Shown one piece after another: positions 29,833-38,853 of a DNA stretch of 40,841 nt (positions are counted from its first letter, which is position 1; the number at the start of each line of letters is the position of its first letter). The notes beneath the pieces were generated by a model. It worked only from the letters and a program-made list of their open reading frames with translations. It did not search any database and was not told the DNA's origin. The translations under genes and the position numbers were made by a program. Origin of the DNA: Kiritimatiellia bacterium (GTDB lineage: Bacteria; Verrucomicrobiota; Kiritimatiellia; RFP12; UBA1067); contig JAKSOW010000014.1 in the NCBI GenBank assembly GCA_024405395.1, forward strand, positions 1-40,841, read 5' to 3'.

Positions 29833-30900
29833 TTACTTCTTCACGACAATGCGGAACTTCGTGACCTTCGCCGCACCAGCCGGAAGATCGATGACAACAT
29901 CCGCGCCGCTCGTGACGGAAGCGCCATCCGTCCAGACGGCACCGTCAACCGAGGTCTGGATCTTGGCCGCAAAGCCTGCCGCCGGCGTACCGAAGGTCGG
30001 CGCCTTGATCGTCACCTTGACCGTCTCACCGCTCTTGGACATGGAGATGGACTTCAGCTCGAACTTGTTACCGTCCGTCGCCTTGTTGCCGAGGATGAAC
30101 TTCTGCTCATAGGTGAGACCAGATTCATCAGAGGCCGCGGCCTTGACGTCCTGCGTGGCCGGCAAGTCGTTTGCATCCAGCCAAGCCAACGTGACCTGCG
30201 AACCATCCTGCTTGATTTCGCCCTCAGGTCCAACAAACGACGGCTGGTACTCGGCCACAGCCGTCTTCGCCAGCGTCACATCGTCAATCGCGGTGCTACC
30301 CACCACCTTCATGGAGGAGAGCGTCGTCATTTCCTGCTTCTTCAGCACATCGAACCACGGCGTCGGACCATTCATGGCGATCTTGCCGTCCACAGCGACC
30401 TTGCACTTCTTCGTTGAACTGTCATAGACGATCGACACGCGAATCCAGGCATTCTCGGCAAAAACCGTATCACAGAGATCCGTCCAGGCAGAGCCCGTCC
30501 AATATTTGAGCTTGCCATCCGTATCGATCGCAAGCGCAAACTTGGCGTCTTCGTCCGTCATATCCGTCAGCGCATCATCCGGCTTGGCGACCTTGACGAG
30601 CATTTCAAGCTCACGGTCATTCGTCGAACCATCGGTATCAAATGCCGCCGTCACCCAGCCATCCACCGAAAGGTGCTTGGTGTGAGCGGCTTCGGGAAGC
30701 GGCGCACCCGCAGAAAGCACCCGCGTAGACTCCGTGCCGACAATCGTGCCGTAACCATCCCAGCCCGTGAGCGTTGTCACCGCAGCATCAGCACCCGCCT
30801 CCTCAAAGGACTGCGGCATCGCGGCAACACCATCTGCCACCGCCACCATCGCACCAGCAGCAGCTCCAAGCGTCATCAACATGCGTTTCGTGAAAAGCAT
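29833..30900 (-). CDS. Exported LamG/concanavalin-like beta-sandwich protein, probably abundant
   Basis: A 355-residue protein with a signal peptide (MLFTKRMLMTLGAAAGAMVAVADG). Residues about 30-215 look like a LamG/concanavalin-type jelly roll (SVDGWVTAAFDTDGS, ENAWIRVSIVYDSSTKKCKVAVDG, STAIDDVTLA). The C-terminal half (about 225-355) is a second beta domain ending in AAKVTKFRIVVKK. No catalytic motif is seen. Codon use is very regular, and the promoter (TTGACA-N17-TATTGT) and ribosome site (AGGAG, 6 bases from the ATG) are both strong, which suggests high expression, as for a surface or matrix protein. The frame continues 11 codons upstream, but the chosen start gives the correct signal peptide. 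Function unknown. Confidence 0.8.
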   Translation of the reverse strand: MLFTKRMLMTLGAAAGAMVAVADGVAAMPQSFEEAGADAAVTTLTGWDGYGTIVGTESTRVLSAGAPLPEAAHTKHLSVDGWVTAAFDTDGSTNDRELEMLVKVAKPDDALTDMTDEDAKFALAIDTDGKLKYWTGSAWTDLCDTVFAENAWIRVSIVYDSSTKKCKVAVDGKIAMNGPTPWFDVLKKQEMTTLSSMKVVGSTAIDDVTLAKTAVAEYQPSFVGPEGEIKQDGSQVTLAWLDANDLPATQDVKAAASDESGLTYEQKFILGNKATDGNKFELKSISMSKSGETVKVTIKAPTFGTPAAGFAAKIQTSVDGAVWTDGASVTSGADVVIDLPAGAAKVTKFRIVVKK

Positions 30901-30929
30901 AATGTCTCCTATTTCGTGAAGATGGATAT

Positions 30930-30958
30930 ACAATAGCAGATAGTCACAGAAGTGTCAA
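30930..30958 (-). promoter_or_regulatory. Near-consensus sigma-70 promoter for the LamG-like gene, with A/T tracts upstream
   Basis: On the minus strand TTGACA (30958-30953) is followed by 17 bases and TATTGT (30935-30930), with TGC just before the -10. Twelve bases further upstream lie A7 and T6 tracts (30985-30970), in the region where an UP element would sit; the same A/T-rich stretch may also end the upstream GH2 transcript. This is the best sigma-70 match in the window. Confidence 0.75.
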
Positions 30959-31005
30959 TAGAAACCCTCAAAAAACGATTTTTTTCGTGTTACCTTTTTT
31001 GGGGC

Positions 31006-33402
31006 TTATTCGGCCCGTACTGGGATCGTCACGTATGCTTCCCTAAGACCAGGTGAGGTCACCACCACTTTGCAGATCCCACATTTTCTTTCGGCCGAAA
31101 CCGTCACCACCAGTTCACCATGAAAGGCCTTCATGGTCGGCTCGACCAGACTCTCCAGCGAAGTGGCGTCGCCATTGCAGATGCCCTTGAAGGTCGCCGC
31201 ACCCAAAACCGCAACATTGATCCGATTATCGGCATGGGGGCAGACATTTCCCGCAGCATCCACCACTTGCACCCGGAAATAGCCTAGTTCAGGCATATCT
31301 ACTACTTCGCCATCACGTGCCGCCGAGGGCTTCAGAGTCGGTCGTTCCGCCATAACTCTCAATGCGAACGGCTCACCCGCCGTCTTTACCACTTTCTCGC
31401 CCATTTTTTGCCCGTTTCCGTCGTAGGCAACCACCCGCAATTCGCCTGGCGCGTAAACGACATTCCGCCACCGCAGACGATAGCGGTCAAGTCGCGAGGA
31501 GCGATCATGCCGCTTCCGTCCCTGACTGACGCCATTCACGAAGAGCTCCGCCTCAGGATAGGAGGTGTAGACGTACACGGGCGTCACCTGCCCTTCCCGT
31601 CCTGGCCAAGTCCAATGCGGCAGCACATGGAGCGTGGGCGAATCGGGGCGCCAGCGCGTGCGATAGAGCCAATACCGGTCCTTGGGGATACCCGCCAAAT
31701 CGAAGATGCCGAAATAGGAGGAGCGCGCAGGCCAGTATTCCTTGTAGGGCGTAGGCTCGCCCAGGTAGTCAAATCCCGTCCAGACGAATTCGCCTATCGC
31801 CCAGGGATGGTCATCCTGCATGGCCCAGTCGTCATCCGGCAGGTTGCTCCAGGAACCGTGCTCGAGGTCATACGAAGTTGCCTGCCCGTTGGGATGTTCG
31901 GCATTGACGATTACCTCGTCCGGGAAATGATAGCACCCACGGCTGGAGAATGTGGATGCCGTCTCGCCGCCCAGCACGAGCCCAATGGGCGAATGCGCGT
32001 GCATGAACTCATAGCGGTGCAGACGATAGGTAAGCGCCGGCACGTCCGTCTCCTGTATCGCCCCCGATTCCGTGTAGGCGTCGGGACGGTCGGTGACGAA
32101 CACGACCGGGCGCGAGGGATCCATCCGATGGCAGATGGCCGTCATCTCACGCGCCACCTCGCGTACCGCCTGTGTATCCTTCTCGTGGATCTCGTTGCCG
32201 ATTGACCACATCACAATCGAGGGGTGATTGCGGTGGCAACGCAGCAGATTGTCCAGATCGCGTCGCCACCAAGTCGGAAAGTGGCGAGCGTAGTCATTCT
32301 TCGTCTCGTGCGTCATCCACATGTCAAAGCTTTCGGCCATCACCATCACGCCCTCCTCGTCGCAGATGTCCATCTGGTCAGGTGCCGGCATGTTGTGGGA
32401 GGTGCGGATGGCGTCTACGCCTAGCTCCTTGAGAAGGCGAATCTGCCGACGGAAAGCCGACTTGTTGAACGCCGCCCCGATCGACCCCAGGTCATGGTGC
32501 AGGCAGACGCCACGGAACGGACGCTTCTTGCCGTTGAGGAAGAACCCTTCACGCGTAAAGCCTGCCGTGCGCAAACCAATGCGGTCAACGCACAGATCCA
32601 GTTCCTTGGCATCTCGGCAGAGCCGCGTCTCCAGCCGATAGAGATTCGGCGCTTCAGGGGACCAACGCCGAGGCGCGGCAACCGTCAGCGTTCCCTTCGC
32701 CGTACCTGCGGCGACCGACGCCGTCGTCTTGGCCGCCACCGCACCCGAAGGATCAATAAGTGTCCAGGATACCTGGCATGTCGCATCAGCCTCGCGCAGC
32801 TGCGTGACAACCGAGATTTTCGCTTCATCGTCCGAAAGGGATTCCGTACGGATGCAGTTGCCCCAGGTGGCGATTCCCATCTTGCCGCCTGTCCGCAGGC
32901 GGACAGGACGAATAAGCCCCGAACCCGGATACCACCGCGAACTCGCCGGCGGGTTGTCGAGCGCAACCTCGATCTTCTTTGTGGCTGGCGGAATCGGGAC
33001 AATGAAGGAGTTGTACCCATTCATCCAGTGCCCCACCTCAACGCCGTCTGCGGAAACCACGGCTTCGCTCATGGCGCCATCAAAGACGAGCTCGGCGTAT
33101 TCGATTCCGGCCGGGATGCGCAGCTCGCGGCGATACCATCCCTTCCCAGGCCAGGGCAATCCGCCCGTACGCCCCGTATGACGCTTGTCGCGCACTTCGC
33201 CATCTTGCCTGATGGTGGTGATCTGCAGATCGTTCGTCTCGCTGAACGGTCCGCCAATGGCCCAGTCATGAGGGACCGAGACGGCCTCCCAATTGCGGAG
33301 ATCGCGGCTGAACTGCCATCCGTCCAGCAACAGCTTTTCTGCCGCCGAAAGGCCTCCTGCACACAACAACACCCCACACCAACTCACCAGTCTTCTGTTC
33401 AT
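31006..33402 (-). CDS. Exported glycoside hydrolase family 2 (beta-galactosidase-like)
   Basis: The 798 residues comprise a signal peptide (MNRRLVSWCGVLLCAGGLSA), a GH2 sugar-binding jelly roll with VSVPHDWAIGGPF (about 41-53) and ASSRWYPGSGL, an Ig-like domain and a TIM barrel. The acid/base Glu is in WSIGNEIHE (E404); the probable nucleophile Glu is in LGGETAST (E480). HPWAIGEFVWTGFDYLGEP closes the barrel, and a C-terminal module with ELFVNGVSQGRKRHD follows. GH2 enzymes release beta-galactose, beta-mannose or beta-glucuronic acid from chain ends; the substrate is not decided here. The start at 33402 is preferred over an ATG at 33420 because GGAG then lies 8 bases upstream and the signal begins at once. 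It follows the GH42-like gene by 22 bases and is the last gene of this operon. Confidence 0.92.
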   Translation of the reverse strand: MNRRLVSWCGVLLCAGGLSAAEKLLLDGWQFSRDLRNWEAVSVPHDWAIGGPFSETNDLQITTIRQDGEVRDKRHTGRTGGLPWPGKGWYRRELRIPAGIEYAELVFDGAMSEAVVSADGVEVGHWMNGYNSFIVPIPPATKKIEVALDNPPASSRWYPGSGLIRPVRLRTGGKMGIATWGNCIRTESLSDDEAKISVVTQLREADATCQVSWTLIDPSGAVAAKTTASVAAGTAKGTLTVAAPRRWSPEAPNLYRLETRLCRDAKELDLCVDRIGLRTAGFTREGFFLNGKKRPFRGVCLHHDLGSIGAAFNKSAFRRQIRLLKELGVDAIRTSHNMPAPDQMDICDEEGVMVMAESFDMWMTHETKNDYARHFPTWWRRDLDNLLRCHRNHPSIVMWSIGNEIHEKDTQAVREVAREMTAICHRMDPSRPVVFVTDRPDAYTESGAIQETDVPALTYRLHRYEFMHAHSPIGLVLGGETASTFSSRGCYHFPDEVIVNAEHPNGQATSYDLEHGSWSNLPDDDWAMQDDHPWAIGEFVWTGFDYLGEPTPYKEYWPARSSYFGIFDLAGIPKDRYWLYRTRWRPDSPTLHVLPHWTWPGREGQVTPVYVYTSYPEAELFVNGVSQGRKRHDRSSRLDRYRLRWRNVVYAPGELRVVAYDGNGQKMGEKVVKTAGEPFALRVMAERPTLKPSAARDGEVVDMPELGYFRVQVVDAAGNVCPHADNRINVAVLGAATFKGICNGDATSLESLVEPTMKAFHGELVVTVSAERKCGICKVVVTSPGLREAYVTIPVRAE

Positions 33403-33424
33403 GTTTTGTCTCCAACACATACTT

Positions 33425-36400
33425 TCACTTCACATACTCCAGCTTGAGCAGACGCGTCTCAGGCGAATCGAGATGAACGGTAAACGACGTCCCTTCCGCC
33501 ACAGCCGCTCCTGTCTTCAGATCGCTGACGCGAGCCGCACTCGGCAAGGTGATTGCCAAGTCGCGCGCACCCTCATAGCCATTGTGGATCATCATCATTC
33601 GATTGTCGGCATTGAGGACGACAGGCGCTTCGGCATACAAATGCACGCCTGCGAAACGGGCAAGATTCACTAGCGCCGGCAGACTGAAATTCGGCACCCC
33701 GCACCAGACGGATTTCCAGTTGCCGAAGTCCTTGACGCCATAGGCCACTGTTCCGTCTGCATAGCGCCCTGCTGGTGCCACAGCGGGATCATCCACATAG
33801 AACAAAGGAGACATCGCCACAGGCGAGAACTTGCTGAGTCCAAACCATGTAACAGTTGTCAACAGCTTGCTCTCCAAGCCTTTGGAGAGCGGCGAGTTCG
33901 CCTGGAAGATGAGTTCCGGTGTCTCGCATACCTTGTCCTTGACCTTCAGATTGAAGCCCGAGATTTCACGGGCAGCCTCCAGGCTGCAACCATCGTCCGT
34001 GACATAACCTGGAGCATAGAACCAGGCGAGCACCTTACCGTCGCGTTTGAGACGATTGATGGCCGCTCGCTCACCTGAGGTGAAATACGTGGGGTTCAGG
34101 AAAAGGTAGAGCTTGTACTCCGGCAGATCCGCCCGTCCCAGATCGCTCGACAAGATCACGTCGTGCGGCGCGCCCAAGTAAGGCAGGCCGTCCTGCAGCA
34201 GCAGATCATTCACCAAGCCCTTGTAAAGCGGCACCATGCGGCAGGCGTCTTCGTATCTGGGACTGTTGAGGCTCAGCACCACGGCCACCTCCGTCTTGGA
34301 CTGGCGGGGCGTCTGCAGTTTCTCCAGTACCGCCAACGTGTGCCGAATCGGATTCACGACTTCCGGCATCGTATACCAGGGCAGGCGGTACTCATTGAAA
34401 CTCCACCATCGCGAGAGGGACATGTCGGAAATCCAGGCACCCGCATTATCGATCCACTGATGCCCATAGTCGCGGGCAAAGACTGAAGCACCCTCATATT
34501 GGCTGCGATGACGCCCATACTTCAGCGTCCCCGCACCCAGCGTACGGTGGTCGTGATCAAAGAGATAGAGCTTGCCGTGCAGATCCAGCGACTTCGATGG
34601 CTGATAGACGTGCATGGCATTGCCGGCCTCTCGCGTATCATACGGCTGCGCCTGCACGAACACGTCGATGTTGGGATCCTCCAGCAGTGTAGCCAGATCA
34701 TTGTTGTTGGACTGAAGCTGCTGCGCCCAGGCATAGCCCATATAGCCCTTTACGGCGCCACTGTGAATCAGAACCAGCGCCCTTCCCTTGCTCTCGCGCT
34801 TGATTGCCGCGGCGATGTGGCTATTGTAGTTCCCGATCAACGACGGGAAGAACTCCAGATAGTCGATGGCCGAACGCGCGCGCACAGGATCCCGAAACGC
34901 GGAACATGGCATATCCTCCTGAACCAACACCGCACGCGGCACACGCGCCTGATCGAAATCGGCCGTCTCGTCATGCCATGCCTGACGAAGCTCCGCCACG
35001 TCCCCATGATATTTCCTCTTGAGGAATTCGCGAAAACGCCGCAGAGCTCCTGGATGATAGTCCCCTAGGATAAAGTCCTTCCGATCGGACATCTTGCTGT
35101 TGGGCTGCGCGCCACCGACGAAACCATCATTCTGCGTGCAGGTCCAGAGATGATAACCGATCACCCGATCCCCATACGGCTGCCGAGAGATGAAGTCCAC
35201 CAGCCGCACAACGAATGCCTCGGATTCCGCCAGATAGGTATCTGACCCGAACGATACCAGCTTGCGGGGATTCACCTCGCCATTGTCCAGCAGCATCATC
35301 TCCTGCGGATGCTTCGCCAGCCACTTCTCGCCAGCTTTGATGACCTGGCTCAAGATGAAGTAATTCTGCGGGCAGATGCGCAAGGCCATGCGGATGCGCT
35401 GGTCAAACCAATCCAGGCGACGCTGCAGATCGGCCTCATCGATTGGGATGCCGTCGCGGTTCTGCCAATAGAGAATCTTGAGTCCGGTTTGGGCAGTCGC
35501 CGCCAGCCGTTCAGGCGTGGGATGGCCATAGAACCGATTGAAGAATGCCGGATGCCATTTCCCGTTGACGACAAATCCGCGTTGCCCTGCCGCATTCGTG
35601 CCGACGGACACTTCACGTGCGGGCTCCAGCATCGGCGGCAGATCGGGGCGGCTAACGTCGATCGACCCCAGCAGGTTGTCATTGACTTTGATGCGACGGC
35701 CCGAGGCATCGGCCAACGCCGTGACCAAGATGTCATTCCGGCCATGCGGTGTCCAAGGCGGCAACTCCATTCGAATCGTAACCTTCCCTTCGGCATCGGG
35801 CTTCGCCGCCCAACGCCCTGAGCAGTAGTCAGATCCCCCATCACGCATTTCCTGCAGTGCCGCCCGATCGCTCAGTTCGATCATCAACCCATAAGGTTCA
35901 GTTCCCTCATGGGCCTGAACGTGAAAGGCGATCTCCACAATGTCACCAGGATGAAATGTCGCTGTCGGCAACACGGCATCCGACAGCGTCACCCGCCCCA
36001 CCCCCACAGGCGCAGGGATCTCGGGCGGCAGTATGTACTGATCAGGGCCGAACAGACTCATTTCATGGATCTTGGGAGCCGCGCTTTCGCCAACCACCTC
36101 CAACCGCCAGCGTTCGCTCTCCGCCTCTGGGAAGTGGACATCCGCATTCAGATCAAGTGCAGGCACAACCATCTTCCATTCGCCGCCGCACCATTTCATC
36201 AACCGTGCGCGACTGACGTCCGCCGCCGTCAGATGAATCGAAGAGGCCCTCACCGGCTGATTCCACAGCATCTCAATGAAGTGGGGGCCGCGCATCTCCA
36301 TCGGCTCCCACCAGCTCGCCCGATCTCCATCATTGATTGCCGAGTAGTAATGCTCGGCCGTTGTGTTGATGTGGTGATAGCTCGCCTTGAAGCTGGACCC

Positions 36401-36499
36401 CCTCAGCAGCACAGGCACCTTCATCAGATCGATGACTTGTCCGCCCAACGCAGCCGACACAACCAACCCGACGAACAACGACAACTGTTTTCTGTTCAT
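33425..36499 (-). CDS. Exported GH42-like (beta-galactosidase-like) protein with discoidin-type N-terminal domain
   Basis: The 1024 residues begin with a signal peptide (MNRKQLSLFVGLVVSAALGG). A discoidin/F5-8-type domain follows (about 50-150, AINDGDRASWWEP and ASSIHLTAAD), then a beta-sandwich, a TIM barrel (about 320-720) and a C-terminal part with the beta-galactosidase trimerisation layout (YLFLNPTYFTSGERAAINRL). The barrel contains FREFLKRKYHGDVAELRQAWHD, a strong GH42-family feature. Where GH42 has the acid/base Asn-Glu, this protein reads TQNDGF (N457-D458). The strand expected to carry the nucleophile Glu reads KLYLFDHDHRT (about 645-655). Both Glu positions may thus be Asp, so activity or mechanism may differ. 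It sits between two GH2 genes, just after a 48-codon gene. Confidence 0.8.
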   Translation of the reverse strand: MNRKQLSLFVGLVVSAALGGQVIDLMKVPVLLRGSSFKASYHHINTTAEHYYSAINDGDRASWWEPMEMRGPHFIEMLWNQPVRASSIHLTAADVSRARLMKWCGGEWKMVVPALDLNADVHFPEAESERWRLEVVGESAAPKIHEMSLFGPDQYILPPEIPAPVGVGRVTLSDAVLPTATFHPGDIVEIAFHVQAHEGTEPYGLMIELSDRAALQEMRDGGSDYCSGRWAAKPDAEGKVTIRMELPPWTPHGRNDILVTALADASGRRIKVNDNLLGSIDVSRPDLPPMLEPAREVSVGTNAAGQRGFVVNGKWHPAFFNRFYGHPTPERLAATAQTGLKILYWQNRDGIPIDEADLQRRLDWFDQRIRMALRICPQNYFILSQVIKAGEKWLAKHPQEMMLLDNGEVNPRKLVSFGSDTYLAESEAFVVRLVDFISRQPYGDRVIGYHLWTCTQNDGFVGGAQPNSKMSDRKDFILGDYHPGALRRFREFLKRKYHGDVAELRQAWHDETADFDQARVPRAVLVQEDMPCSAFRDPVRARSAIDYLEFFPSLIGNYNSHIAAAIKRESKGRALVLIHSGAVKGYMGYAWAQQLQSNNNDLATLLEDPNIDVFVQAQPYDTREAGNAMHVYQPSKSLDLHGKLYLFDHDHRTLGAGTLKYGRHRSQYEGASVFARDYGHQWIDNAGAWISDMSLSRWWSFNEYRLPWYTMPEVVNPIRHTLAVLEKLQTPRQSKTEVAVVLSLNSPRYEDACRMVPLYKGLVNDLLLQDGLPYLGAPHDVILSSDLGRADLPEYKLYLFLNPTYFTSGERAAINRLKRDGKVLAWFYAPGYVTDDGCSLEAAREISGFNLKVKDKVCETPELIFQANSPLSKGLESKLLTTVTWFGLSKFSPVAMSPLFYVDDPAVAPAGRYADGTVAYGVKDFGNWKSVWCGVPNFSLPALVNLARFAGVHLYAEAPVVLNADNRMMMIHNGYEGARDLAITLPSAARVSDLKTGAAVAEGTSFTVHLDSPETRLLKLEYVK

Positions 36500-36505
36500 C
36501 GTCTA

Positions 36506-36652
36506 TCACCAGGCAAACGTGCCTCGGAAGAGACTTGCAGGGGCGTAACGTTCGTCTTTCACCTCTTTGTCGTGTGGACCATCAGCAATGCAACCACACA
36601 CAACAGCAAGAACGCCACAAACGTCAAACACTTTCACAATTCGCATCATCAT
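36506..36652 (-). CDS. Small putative lipoprotein or exported peptide (48 residues)
   Basis: A short reading frame fills the gap between two glycosidase genes. It begins with ATG ATG ATG (36652-36644) after an excellent ribosome site, AAGGAGGTGA, that overlaps the upstream stop codon. The product has a basic start (MMMRIVKVF), a hydrophobic core (VCGVLAVVCGC) with a weak lipobox ending at C21, and a short hydrophilic tail (DGPHDKEVKDERYAPASLF). The stop lies 6 bases before the next ATG, so spacing and ribosome site are those of a true operon member. It may be a small lipoprotein or a coupling peptide. No family is recognised. Confidence 0.6.
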   Translation of the reverse strand: MMMRIVKVFDVCGVLAVVCGCIADGPHDKEVKDERYAPASLFRGTFAW

Positions 36653-36666
36653 CTTGACTCACCTCC

Positions 36667-38847
36667 TTACAAATCTTCAAAGACAGCCACCAGCAGACCG
36701 TTATAGGCGCGCATCGTCGGCCCAGTGAACGACGTACGATCGGCGGCGTCACCATTACAGAGCGCTCTCAGACGCATGCCCGTTGGCGAGGCGGGCGTCA
36801 CTTCGGCATTGCATGTGGGGCAGAAACGCCCTTCCTGGTCGACGGCGCGATAGGTGGTGAACACATGGTGCCCGTAACGCGCAGAGGTCGTCTCGAATCG
36901 TGCAAACGGACCGGCCGTCTGCACCTTGTCTTCCGCCCAGGAGCGACCGCCCTTCCACGTCTTCACGCGCAGCTCGCCCGGCGCATAGCGGACCGCGTCC
37001 CACACAAAGCGGTATTCATATTGGCCACGCCTTTTCCGTCCGCAGGAGACGCCATTCACGAAGAGCTCCGCTTCGTCACCACTGGAATAGACATGCACCG
37101 GCGTCACTTCGCCTTCGCGCCCCGGCCAGTTCCAATGCGGCAGGATGTGGGCCGTCGGGACCTCGGGCCGCCAAATGGCCCTGTAGAGCCACGCACGATC
37201 CTTGGGCAGCCCCGCCAGGTCGAATATTCCGAAGTAGGAGCTGCGGCCACCTGTCTTGGCGCAGGGATCCGGTTCGCCCAGATAGTCAAAGCCCGTCCAG
37301 ACGAATTCACCATAGACGAACGGATTACGTGCCTGGTGCTCGAATTCCACGTCAGGCGGATAGTCGTTCGGATGCGGTCCCCAGAGGTCGTACCCGCTCA
37401 TCTCGGCACCCCGTACCATTTTCAGTCCCTCATCACGCCGCGGACGCAGATCGGATTCTGCGTGAATCGGAGACGCGAGCACCGGGAAGAAATAGGCGCC
37501 GCGACTGGACACGGTTGAACAGGTTTCGGTTCCAATCAGCCCCGTCTGCGGGTGTTCCGCGCGAAATGCCGCATAGCGGAACGGCAGGTAATTGGCGCCA
37601 AAGACGTCCACAGTCTCGGCGCAGCCGTTGGTCAGGGCATGGGCCTTGAAGCAGCCGAACGTGACCGGGCGCGTGGGATCCTCGCGATGGCAGATGGCCT
37701 GCAGTTCCCCAGCAATGCGAACAGCCGCGGGCACATCGGGGATGATGTGCTCCATCAGTTCGTTTCCGATGGACCACATCACGACCGAGGGATGGCTACG
37801 GTCGCGGCGGATCATCTCCACCAGATCGCGTTCATGCCAATCCGCCCAGAACTTCGAGTAGTCGCCTTTGGGCCTCTCCCACATGTCAAAGGCCTCGTCC
37901 ATCACAAGGAAACCCATCTCGTCACACAGATCCAGCAATGCGGCGGCGGGCGGATTGTGGCTTGTGCGGATCGCATCACAGCCAATGTCCTTCAGCAGCG
38001 CCAGCTGACGACGGGCGAAATCACGGTCAAATGCGGCACCAATAGGGCCCAGATCGTGATGCAGACACACGCCACGCATCTGCCGATGCCGTCCATTGAG
38101 GAAGAAACCCTTCTGCGGATCGAAGACCGCCGTACGGATACCATAGCGGAAATGCTCGCCGAAGACGACCAAGTCGTAGAGCGCAGGCGATTCGGGCGAC
38201 CAGAGTCGAGGTTTGTCGACTCTGAACGTATAATTCGAGATGCCGCCCGTCCAGGCGAACGACACCGCCATTTCAGCCGACGCCGCATCCGCCCGCTGTG
38301 TCCGCACAAACAGCGATTTCGGCTTCACATGGTCCTTAGGCCGCCGCAGCACCTTCACTTCGCGGAAGATGCCCGAGCCTGGATACCAACGTGAGGCATT
38401 TGGCACATTCTCGGCCTCGACCTCAAGCACATTGCCCGTCGGCATGAGCATGTCCGTCACGTCAATCGTTTCGCTCGTGTAGCCAAAGGGCGTGCCGCCG
38501 ATCCGTTTGCCGTTGAGATAAACCTTGCTGCGGCCCTGTACGCCATCCAGGTCGAGATAGGTGTGCCCGCCCGCCTCTGGCGAGAAGCCATCGAACGTGC
38601 GCCGGTACTTGCCCTTCCCGATGTAGGGAAGATCACCCTGCCGCGCACAGACGTTTGTGAGCGAGGCGCCCGCCGCCGCCCAATCGTGCGGCACCCGCAC
38701 CATGTGCCAGGACTCCCCCTCGCGTGCAAACTGCCAACCATCCGTCAGCGTCACATCCTCGGCGGCCACGCACGCCGCCAGCATCAGCGTCGTGAGCAGA
38801 ATCCCGCTCCTCATACGACTCGCCTGGTTTGCACTCTCTAGTTTCAT
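36667..38847 (-). CDS. Exported glycoside hydrolase family 2 (beta-galactosidase-like)
   Basis: Paralogue of the GH2 enzyme at 31006-33402. Landmarks in order are RVPHDWAAAG near 51-60, ASRWYPGSGIF near 151-161, CLHHDLGPIGAAF, SHNPPAA, the acid/base Glu in WSIGNELME (E363), the probable nucleophile Glu in IGTETCST (E441), FVWTGFDYLGEPDP and the C-terminal AELFVNGVSCGRKRRG. A CxxC pair (FCPTC) near the C-terminus is absent from the paralogue. Two starts are possible: ATG at 38847, 6 bases after a -10 box, and ATG at 38814 (residue 12), which gives a much cleaner signal peptide (MRSGILLTTLMLAACVAA). The second would leave a 33-base leader. It is the first gene of the glycosidase operon. Confidence 0.92.
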   Translation of the reverse strand: MKLESANQASRMRSGILLTTLMLAACVAAEDVTLTDGWQFAREGESWHMVRVPHDWAAAGASLTNVCARQGDLPYIGKGKYRRTFDGFSPEAGGHTYLDLDGVQGRSKVYLNGKRIGGTPFGYTSETIDVTDMLMPTGNVLEVEAENVPNASRWYPGSGIFREVKVLRRPKDHVKPKSLFVRTQRADAASAEMAVSFAWTGGISNYTFRVDKPRLWSPESPALYDLVVFGEHFRYGIRTAVFDPQKGFFLNGRHRQMRGVCLHHDLGPIGAAFDRDFARRQLALLKDIGCDAIRTSHNPPAAALLDLCDEMGFLVMDEAFDMWERPKGDYSKFWADWHERDLVEMIRRDRSHPSVVMWSIGNELMEHIIPDVPAAVRIAGELQAICHREDPTRPVTFGCFKAHALTNGCAETVDVFGANYLPFRYAAFRAEHPQTGLIGTETCSTVSSRGAYFFPVLASPIHAESDLRPRRDEGLKMVRGAEMSGYDLWGPHPNDYPPDVEFEHQARNPFVYGEFVWTGFDYLGEPDPCAKTGGRSSYFGIFDLAGLPKDRAWLYRAIWRPEVPTAHILPHWNWPGREGEVTPVHVYSSGDEAELFVNGVSCGRKRRGQYEYRFVWDAVRYAPGELRVKTWKGGRSWAEDKVQTAGPFARFETTSARYGHHVFTTYRAVDQEGRFCPTCNAEVTPASPTGMRLRALCNGDAADRTSFTGPTMRAYNGLLVAVFEDL

Positions 38848-38853
38848 ACCGAT

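Noticed and set aside
30970..30985. A7/T6 tract as a terminator of the GH2 gene
   Set aside because: The only possible hairpin is A-T pairs around a 4-base loop, too weak to call; kept only as a possible UP element in the promoter entry.
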